Position numbers and translations under genes: made by a program | Origin: Flavobacterium sp. | Lineage (GTDB): Bacteria; Bacteroidota; Bacteroidia; Flavobacteriales; Flavobacteriaceae | Direction: 5' to 3' | Assembly (NCBI GenBank): GCA_024644805.1 | Contig: JAHEHC010000008.1 | Span: 1-33,860, forward strand | Length of the DNA stretch: 33,860 bases | In this document: positions 28,970 through 33,860 of the stretch, one piece after another | How the letters are laid out: each line of letters opens with the position of its first letter | Numbering within the stretch: position 1 is the first letter of the stretch | Notes under the pieces: generated by a model | Database searches by the model: none | What the model was told of the DNA's origin: nothing | Seen by the model: only the letters and a program-made list of their open reading frames with translations

Positions 28970-28981
28970 TTAAGTAGGGTA
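28970..28981 (-). repeat. Copy 2 of 12-bp motif TACCCTACTTAA, divergent promoter region
   Basis: On the minus strand this reads TACCCTACTTAA, identical to copy 1 but in the opposite orientation. It lies about 49 bp before the sigma factor ATG and 31 bp before the lipoprotein ATG (29013), in the 91-bp region where both promoters must sit. No TAnnTTTG element is seen for either gene, so the motif could be part of a non-housekeeping promoter, for example one used by the ECF sigma itself. Confidence 0.5.
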
Positions 28982-29012
28982 TTATTAGATTAAGTTGTTA
29001 TTAATATAAATA

Positions 29013-30050
29013 ATGGCCATAATGAAGCATGTTTTTAGGTTATTCCTACTGATTCTTTTAGCATCAGGTACATTGATCACTTCGTGTCAAAAAGAATCTT
29101 TGGAGATCATTGATGACACAGATGACAATACAGAGGCGATTGGTACCGATCTGACGAATCTGTTATTGAGAGCCACCATGAATGAAGGCGATGTTGATGA
29201 TTTGATTTTATTGGGGGATTGTTTCACGATTGCATTCCCGTTTACAATAATCATTGATGGAATTGAAGTGGTGGTTGAAGGAGAGCAGGATTATACTGAA
29301 ATTATTATAATCATAGAAGAGACCGGCGCCGATATTGATGACATTGAGATTGTTTTTCCTATAACGTTAATTCTATCCGATTATACCGAAGTGGTGGTGA
29401 ACAACCTACAGGAGCTGGAACAGATCCTGGCTCAATGTCAGGGGAACAACGATAGAATTGATTGTGTAGATTTTGTTTATCCAATTACTGTTTTCAGATA
29501 TAATGAGAACAACGAAAACAGCGATACGATAATAATCAATGACGATGAGGAGATGTATGTATTATTGTCCAACCTTCAGGAAGGGGACCATATTACCTTT
29601 CAGTATCCGATCTCAGTGATCCTGTTGGATGGATCCGTTGTTGAAATCAACAACAATGATGAACTGGAAGACCTACTGAACGGATGCAACGATACGATCG
29701 ATGATGAGGTTATAAAGAGTTATTTGACCAATGGAAGCTGGTATGTTGGATATTTTTTCAGTGGTGAGAACAATACGACCAACTATTGCGATTATGCATT
29801 ATCGTTCTTTGAAAATAAAACAGTCCTGATCTCTGATGGCAATGTGAATTATTATGGAGAATGGAATACCGTGGAGATCAATGATGTTTATTATTTGAAT
29901 TTGAATTTTGAGACCTACCCCTTGAATGAATTGAATAACGATTGGCTGATCATTGAAGCCAGTATGGAAATAATGGGTATGGAACGAGTTAATGACCTAA
30001 ACACAGTTGATGTACTTATATTAAGTAGGGAACCATCATCAGACTGTTAA
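29013..30050 (+). CDS. Lipoprotein with four tandem degenerate repeats and a lipocalin-like C-terminus
   Basis: The 345-residue product is a predicted lipoprotein: hydrophobic segment 9-20 and lipobox L-I-T-S-C25. An alternative start is the ATG at 29022 (MKHVFRLF). Residues 70-225 contain four repeats of about 40 residues centred on F-P-F 75-77, F-P-I 115-117, Y-P-I 156-158 and Y-P-I 198-200. Each has the pattern hydrophobic-F/Y-P-I-x-V/I, an acidic turn (IDG, LSD, LLDG), beta residues, then an E-L-x-x-L helix. Cys70, 142, 151 and 225 flank the repeats and might form disulfides. Residues 236-345 look like a small beta barrel (GSWYVGYFFSG, NYYGEWNTVEI). The protein is very acidic. It is divergent from the sigma operon, so it may be its target or surface partner. 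Function unknown. Confidence 0.85.
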   Translation: MAIMKHVFRLFLLILLASGTLITSCQKESLEIIDDTDDNTEAIGTDLTNLLLRATMNEGDVDDLILLGDCFTIAFPFTIIIDGIEVVVEGEQDYTEIIIIIEETGADIDDIEIVFPITLILSDYTEVVVNNLQELEQILAQCQGNNDRIDCVDFVYPITVFRYNENNENSDTIIINDDEEMYVLLSNLQEGDHITFQYPISVILLDGSVVEINNNDELEDLLNGCNDTIDDEVIKSYLTNGSWYVGYFFSGENNTTNYCDYALSFFENKTVLISDGNVNYYGEWNTVEINDVYYLNLNFETYPLNELNNDWLIIEASMEIMGMERVNDLNTVDVLILSREPSSDC

Positions 30051-30074
30051 ATAATATAGAGTCCGAGGAAGAAC

Positions 30075-30241
30075 AATATTTTATCTATGAAAAAGAAAGT
30101 TGTTTAGTTAGTTTTTGTTTTTGGTGACTGGTTGGCATTTAATGATTGATACATTTTTAATTGTCAACTTCACCAAAAGCAATCCTTGGGCTTTTTAAAG
30201 AAAAGCATGTTCTTAAAAATATTTTATCTATGAAAAGGAAA
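30075..30241 (+). repeat. 24-bp direct repeat pair, each containing a six-codon mini-ORF start
   Basis: AATATTTTATCTATGAAAA is identical at 30075-30093 and 30218-30236; with one mismatch the match extends 5 more bases (GAAA region) in both. The spacing is 143 bp. Each copy contains ATGAAA(A/G)(A/G)G and opens a six-codon frame: 30087-30107 (MKKKVV stop) and 30230-30250 (MKRKKR stop). These look like duplicated gene starts that lead nowhere, either leader-like mini-ORFs or remnants of 5' ends. No protein function is claimed. Confidence 0.55.
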
Positions 30242-30341
30242 AAGAGATGATTTAATACAGGGTTGGTTTTATTAAAATGGACTTTCTAATTGAACTAACC
30301 CTAGAATCATTTTAAAATATTTGAACATTGTTTGTTTTGTT

Positions 30342-30428
30342 AAGCCGGTAATTATAGTCTTTTATTGTAAATGTTTTTATCATAATAGATGTTTGATTGG
30401 TTATTGTTACTACTTTAATTACCGGCTT
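30342..30428. repeat. Long inverted repeat AAGCCGGTAATTA with 61-bp interior
   Basis: AAGCCGGTAATTA (30342-30354) is exactly complementary to TAATTACCGGCTT (30416-30428). The pairing can continue inward through TAGT (30355-30358) with ACTA (30409-30412) after a 3-base bulge. The arms are richer in G+C than the surrounding AT-rich DNA. It could be a structured RNA element or a small MITE-like insertion, although no target-site duplication is evident and no transposase is in the window. Confidence 0.55.
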
Positions 30429-30445
30429 TACCTTTTTTTGCTCAT

Positions 30446-30476
30446 AAAAAAACCATCAGATATCTGATGGTTTTTT
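30446..30476. terminator. Bidirectional terminator after M28 peptidase gene
   Basis: A palindrome CCATCAGATATCTGATGG is flanked by seven A on the left and six T on the right. It lies 22 bp past the leftward peptidase stop and also fits as the end of any rightward transcript coming through 30051-30445. Confidence 0.9.
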
Positions 30477-30498
30477 ATTTTTTTGATTAAAACAGCGG

Positions 30499-31980
30499 CT
30501 ATCTTTTATACAATTCTTTGCCCTTCTCTTCATATTTATCTCCAGGCACCCAAAATGGAGTGGTTGGGTCATTGGCAATATACCTACCAGACAGCACATA
30601 GGATCTAAAGAATTTCAAGAGATAATCATAATCCAATGTATCAGCTTCATCCCCAGGTTTATGATAATATTTAGTAACATCACCATCAAAGGAAGAGAAA
30701 CCCATAGAGAATGTTGGTGAAGGAATTCCCATTTTCGCAAAATGTAAATTATCACTACGTTCAAATAGGTTTTGATCCGGAGCAGGATCTTCTATAGCAG
30801 TAAGCCCGGATTCAGATACCGCCCTTTTTATATTTGATGATGCAGTAGTTCTATCAAGTCCGATTATAGTGGATAGCGAGGTGTTATTATATCCTCCATT
30901 ATCACTGTTAAAACAAAATACAACTTGATCCAATGGAACAACAGGATTTTCTACATAATATTCACTTCCCAGTAAACCATTCTCCTCTGCAGTAAATAGG
31001 ATAAAAAGTGCAGATCGTTTGGTGGGGTAGGCTGCTAGATTCTCTGCCATACTGAGAACAGTAGTGGTTCCAACAGCGTTATCTCGAGCACCATTGTATA
31101 TAATATCTCCAGTTTCATCTGGAGAACCTATACCTACATGGTCATAATGGGCCGAATAGATAATAAATTCATCTTTAAGTTCTGGGTCGGTACCCTCAAC
31201 CAGTCCAATAACATTCTGCGATGTTATAGGGGTTCTTTTTTCTCCTCCAAGTACAATTTTCAATCTCAGGGATTCTTCTTTAGACAGATCTAAGGCAAAA
31301 CTGCCGTATTCGTCATAGACCCAGATATGTGCCAATCCGTATTTATCGTCAACATCCCTGTTTGGATCTGCCAATTCAATACGATCTCCTTTGAATCTAT
31401 GTTCAATAAATCCCCAGGTTTTAGAATCGGTCTGTATGAATTCAATGATCCCCAGTGCTCCGGCTCTTTTTGCCAGCTCTTCTTTGGCTTCCCTAAGTTT
31501 AAAAGCTCCTCGGGCATCCTTAGTTTCAGGACCACCTGCTTTTACTATAGCGTATTTTTCGGATAAATTCTTGCCTTTATAGTCTCCTTCAAGACCATAA
31601 CCTACATATTCAGCTAAAGCATCTGCTTTGACCTTCTTAGTTTTCAAAGCTACCTTGTATTTATATTCATCCCCGTTGATGGAAATAAAGAAAAAATTAT
31701 CAGGAACTACCTTTTCCAGGTTCACATTTTGATAATAGGTTCCGTTTTGTGGATTAGGCTTAACACCATAGCTTCTTAAAGTATTGGCCAAATAAGATGA
31801 TGCAATATCGTTTTCAGGGGTTCCGGTTTCTCTCCCTTTTAGAAGATCGTCGGCAAGATAGTATATATGCCCTTCAATTTTGTTTTTAGTAACTGTTTCA
31901 GTGACTTTCTCAATGTCGCTTTGCGAATACATCGAACAAAACCCTAAAAATAATAGTAGTGTAAGGATATTGAATTTCAT
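30499..31980 (-). CDS. Secreted M28-family zinc peptidase with PA domain
   Basis: The 493-residue product is a co-catalytic zinc exopeptidase, probably an aminopeptidase in the periplasm or outside the cell. It begins with a signal peptide (KFNILTLLLFLGFCSMYSQ, cleavage near residue 19). A protease-associated (PA) insert covers about 118-230. The M28 catalytic domain covers about 253-460. Zinc and catalytic residues fit the family: H278 (YSAHYDHVG), bridging D300 (NGARDNAVG), base E332 and ligand E333 (FTAEENGLLGS), D360 (FNSDNGG), H440 (YYHKPGDEADT). There is no C-terminal secretion-domain. The gene is monocistronic, with its own terminator; a -7-like TATATTTA lies at 32008-32015. Substrate specificity is unknown. 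Confidence 0.92.
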   Translation of the reverse strand: MKFNILTLLLFLGFCSMYSQSDIEKVTETVTKNKIEGHIYYLADDLLKGRETGTPENDIASSYLANTLRSYGVKPNPQNGTYYQNVNLEKVVPDNFFFISINGDEYKYKVALKTKKVKADALAEYVGYGLEGDYKGKNLSEKYAIVKAGGPETKDARGAFKLREAKEELAKRAGALGIIEFIQTDSKTWGFIEHRFKGDRIELADPNRDVDDKYGLAHIWVYDEYGSFALDLSKEESLRLKIVLGGEKRTPITSQNVIGLVEGTDPELKDEFIIYSAHYDHVGIGSPDETGDIIYNGARDNAVGTTTVLSMAENLAAYPTKRSALFILFTAEENGLLGSEYYVENPVVPLDQVVFCFNSDNGGYNNTSLSTIIGLDRTTASSNIKRAVSESGLTAIEDPAPDQNLFERSDNLHFAKMGIPSPTFSMGFSSFDGDVTKYYHKPGDEADTLDYDYLLKFFRSYVLSGRYIANDPTTPFWVPGDKYEEKGKELYKR

Positions 31981-32007
31981 TGGATATTGTATGTTTTTTT
32001 TGATCGC

Positions 32008-32015
32008 TAAATATA
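32008..32015 (-). promoter_or_regulatory. Possible -7 element for the M28 peptidase gene
   Basis: On the minus strand TATATTTA differs from TAnnTTTG at one position and lies 27 bp before the peptidase ATG at 31980. No -33 element was identified. Confidence 0.25.
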
Positions 32016-32037
32016 CAATTTCAATTTAAAAAGGAAT

Positions 32038-32072
32038 AAAAAAGGTTGGAACATTAAAGTTCCAACCTTTTT
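32038..32072 (-). terminator. Intrinsic terminator after the PDZ membrane protein gene
   Basis: AAAAAGGTTGGAAC / GTTCCAACCTTTTT form a 14-bp stem around ATTAAA. Read leftward it is followed by a T-rich tract and lies about 40 bp past the stop codon of the PDZ gene. Confidence 0.85.
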
Positions 32073-32110
32073 AGATTAGTTAGTCTTATTGAATCAACGA
32101 TTGTAGGTTA

Positions 32111-33127
32111 TCATGATTCAATGGGTTCTGCTTTTTTCATCTTCATCAATGCAAGGGCAAAGAAGATCGGGATAAAAGCAAATGTTAGGAACAGATAATC
32201 GGATCCTGGTAAAATGGTGCTTGGAGAAATACGTGTGATGATGAAATTGATCAAAAAAGGAAGGATACCCAATACCACTCCAATCAACATCAGATTTAAT
32301 CCACTTGCTGAACGTTCTTCAGTACTGGCTTTTGCATATTTCCGGATCAAGGTGATCAAGGCCATACCAAAATAATAAAGGATGATCACACCAAACAACA
32401 ACCTCATCGTTGTGTTTAGAGTGCTGGTACTATCTGGTTGACTGAAGTTCAAGATCCAAATGATCACAACGATAACAGCAGCAGGGGCATAGAGCCATTT
32501 GCTGGAGCCCCCATCAAGGAATGAGCTCTTAGGAGGATATTTCAATGCAAAACCAGCCATAGCTGCGACTGCAAACATAACCAAAGTCGTACTGAGACTA
32601 TTCACCAATTGGTCTAAGAATCCCGGTTCAATATTGGGACCATTGAACCATACGAATCCGAAGAAAACAGAAAATATTGCGAAAGAAAGTGAAAGAGCCG
32701 ATTTCTTTTTGTTATGAACCAACAATCCAAGTAATACAAATAGTAAGCCCATGATAAATGCTGCCATATTCAATGAGGCATTTTTAGCGGGAAGTTCAGA
32801 ATAGGTAATACTTAGCGTTTGTTCCTCACCATCTCGATCGACCACTACATCTATTACATCGCCAATTTCTGTTCTTTCTCTCTTTGCAAATGATTTAGTG
32901 TCCTCAACCGCGATCCCATCGTAGCTTTTCATAACATCTCCTACCATCAGTCCAGCTGCTTCAGAAGGACTTCCTTCCCGTACCTGGATTATGGTATTAT
33001 TGCCATCGGTACTGTAGCCGGAATAGGCATAATTCTTTGAGTCCATTAATCCGAGCACACCCCAGATAATAAATAATAGCCCTACAATAAACAATAAGGC
33101 ATTGTACTTAGTTGATTGGTTTTCCAT
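32111..33127 (-). CDS. PDZ-domain protein with about eight membrane spans, function unknown
   Basis: The 338-residue product has one N-terminal membrane helix (about 9-27), a PDZ-like domain outside it (about 33-112, with TIIQVREGSPSEAAGLMVGDVMKSYDGIAVEDTKSFAK and DVVVDRDGEEQTLSI), and then about seven further helices (near 119-137, 144-161, 178-196, 211-228, 241-262, 276-297, 310-329). The segment GSPSEAAGLMVGDVM is the PDZ carboxylate-binding and GD region. There is no HExxH, LDG or rhomboid GxSG motif, so it is not an evident protease. The PDZ plus 7-helix layout resembles sensor modules of some histidine kinases, but no kinase domain is attached. It ends at a clear terminator and is 91 bp from the next gene upstream. 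Confidence 0.82.
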   Translation of the reverse strand: MENQSTKYNALLFIVGLLFIIWGVLGLMDSKNYAYSGYSTDGNNTIIQVREGSPSEAAGLMVGDVMKSYDGIAVEDTKSFAKRERTEIGDVIDVVVDRDGEEQTLSITYSELPAKNASLNMAAFIMGLLFVLLGLLVHNKKKSALSLSFAIFSVFFGFVWFNGPNIEPGFLDQLVNSLSTTLVMFAVAAMAGFALKYPPKSSFLDGGSSKWLYAPAAVIVVIIWILNFSQPDSTSTLNTTMRLLFGVIILYYFGMALITLIRKYAKASTEERSASGLNLMLIGVVLGILPFLINFIITRISPSTILPGSDYLFLTFAFIPIFFALALMKMKKAEPIES

Positions 33128-33218
33128 AATAATTGTATTAGTTGGTTAATAATAGTTAGTATTAATTAAACCAGGTTAAATTAAAAATGGGGGACTAAAT
33201 ATTTTTAATAGAATTCTG

Positions 33219-33737
33219 CTATTGAGATTCCAATGAGACCTCATTCGCTTTTGCAGCTTCAATTTCGCCAAGAGCAGCCACAAAATTTGAAATATCATAA
33301 AAACCATATTCCTCTACAATCTTTCCGTCAACATAGTTTATTGAAAGATGCACGGGAATTTGCAACTCTTGACCGTTAGCGGCTAGATTTGCTCTCCAAT
33401 TACCCCAGAAATTAACCCATGTTTTCCCATTATCATCAATGATCATCTCATAGAAAATGGGCTCTTCATCAAATTTGTAGTTGGAGACATTGGAAAGAAT
33501 CTCTTTTAGATTCTCTTGGGTTTCGGCTGGAGATAATCCATTTTCCCAGGTGTTGTGATAAATTTTTGCAGTGTCTGAATAATGGGTCATCCAATTTTCC
33601 CAATTTCCATTTTCATAATCAGAAACAAGAGCTTTAGAATCATTAATTTCAGGAGAGCTGGTGAAAAATCGAGGTTCTGAATTTTGGCAGGACATTGCAA
33701 ATACCAGTGCAAGCCCAAGAAACATTAATTTTTTCAT
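33219..33737 (-). CDS. NTF2/SnoaL-like lipoprotein
   Basis: The 172-residue product is a predicted lipoprotein: MKKLMFLGLALVFAMSC with lipobox F-A-M-S-C17. The body (about 35-160) has the pattern of the NTF2/SnoaL-like cone fold: an initial helix region (LVSDYENGNWENWMTHYSDTAKIYHNTWENGLSPAETQENLKEIL), then strands (IFYEMIIDDNGKTWVNFWGNWRANL, QIPVHLSINYVDGKIVEEYGFYDIS). The acidic/His residues D55 and H61-N lie where related proteins hold ligands. Such proteins have very diverse roles, so no activity is assigned. It is transcribed leftward toward the PDZ gene with 91 bp between and no strong terminator, so co-transcription is possible. Confidence 0.8.
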   Translation of the reverse strand: MKKLMFLGLALVFAMSCQNSEPRFFTSSPEINDSKALVSDYENGNWENWMTHYSDTAKIYHNTWENGLSPAETQENLKEILSNVSNYKFDEEPIFYEMIIDDNGKTWVNFWGNWRANLAANGQELQIPVHLSINYVDGKIVEEYGFYDISNFVAALGEIEAAKANEVSLESQ

Positions 33738-33860
33738 GTTTAGTTAGTTTAATATTTATTGATTAGTGATTGTTGTAAACCAAATTACATAAAAAAATAC
33801 AAATGCCTCAAATAAAGCAAGATAAGTCCTACAATTATGTTTGTGCCTTATTTAGGAATA
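33738..33860. other. End of window, non-coding upstream region
   Basis: These 123 bp are AT-rich and contain no credible start of another gene. They presumably hold the promoter of the leftward lipoprotein gene. A GTAATTTG-like sequence on the minus strand is only a partial -7 match. Confidence 0.3.

Larger units (their letters stand above)
30051..30498. other. 448-bp gene-free region with several strong inverted and direct repeats
   Basis: No credible gene is seen. The region holds: a 24-bp direct repeat (30075-30098 and 30218-30241); an imperfect hairpin at 30119-30178 (TTTTGGTGA / TCACCAAAA outer arms, GTTGGCA / TGTCAAC-like inner arms); a hairpin at 30260-30301 (GGGTTGGTT / AACTAACCC); a 13-bp perfect inverted repeat at 30342-30354 and 30416-30428; and a terminator at 30446-30476. 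It could be the long 3' untranslated region of the lipoprotein mRNA, an independent small RNA ending at the terminator, or a degraded insertion. The choice is open. Confidence 0.6.

Noticed and set aside
30342-30428. Miniature transposable element (MITE)
   Set aside because: The inverted repeats could be termini, but no target-site duplication, second copy or transposase was seen in the window, so only an inverted repeat is reported.
33142-33172. Imperfect inverted repeat between the lipoprotein and PDZ genes (GGTTAATAATA / TATTAATTAAACC)
   Set aside because: It is AT-rich, imperfect and lacks a convincing T tract, so I do not call it a terminator.

Overview
The window reads as a stretch of chromosome from a marine-type member of the Bacteroidota, most likely class Flavobacteriia. 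The evidence is: moderately AT-rich DNA; start codons without Shine-Dalgarno sequences and mostly preceded by A-rich bases; -7 promoter elements of the form TAnnTTTG; an ECF sigma / FecR (with a DUF4974-like C-terminus) / TonB-dependent receptor trio with STN and carboxypeptidase-regulatory-like domains; and the order rplQ-carA-eno-citrate synthase, which I recall from flavobacterial genomes. This assignment is inference, since no 16S gene is present.

Region 1 (1-12017) is the distal S10, spc and alpha ribosomal operons fused into one unbroken rightward block: rplB (lacking its first codons), rpsS, rplV, rpsC, rplP, rpmC, rpsQ, rplN, rplX, rplE, rpsN, rpsH, rplF, rplR, rpsE, rpmD, rplO, secY, infA, rpmJ, rpsM, rpsK, rpsD, rpoA, rplQ. 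It ends at a strong intrinsic terminator. Both rpsN and rpmJ encode zinc-ligand-free forms. The only sizeable gap is 105 bp before rpsD.

Region 2 (12076-17451) is central metabolism: carA overlapping eno by 4 bp, a terminator, then two citrate synthases of different families in tandem. The first closely resembles the mitochondrial type; the second is the bacterial GltA type. Both keep the His/His/Asp catalytic triad.

Region 3 (17521-24876) is an arginine catabolic island around argS: a short guanidine-modifying enzyme (candidate arginine deiminase), an unknown beta-rich protein, a YjbQ-family protein, ornithine aminotransferase, and the divergently encoded carbamate kinase-ornithine carbamoyltransferase pair. 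Together they could convert arginine to citrulline, then ornithine plus carbamoyl phosphate, giving ATP and, through the aminotransferase, glutamate semialdehyde that feeds the TCA cycle next door.

Region 4 (24884-30498) is a cell-surface signalling locus. ECF sigma, FecR anti-sigma and FecA-like TonB receptor run leftward. A lipoprotein with four tandem degenerate repeats is encoded divergently. A 12-bp motif occurs inverted on both sides of the sigma gene. The lipoprotein gene is followed by a 448-bp gene-free, strongly structured segment. This is the least conventional part of the window.

Region 5 (30499-33860), all leftward, holds a secreted M28 zinc peptidase, a PDZ plus multi-membrane-span protein, and an NTF2/SnoaL-like lipoprotein, separated by clear terminators. 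I saw no tRNA or rRNA genes, CRISPR arrays, transposases or phage genes.
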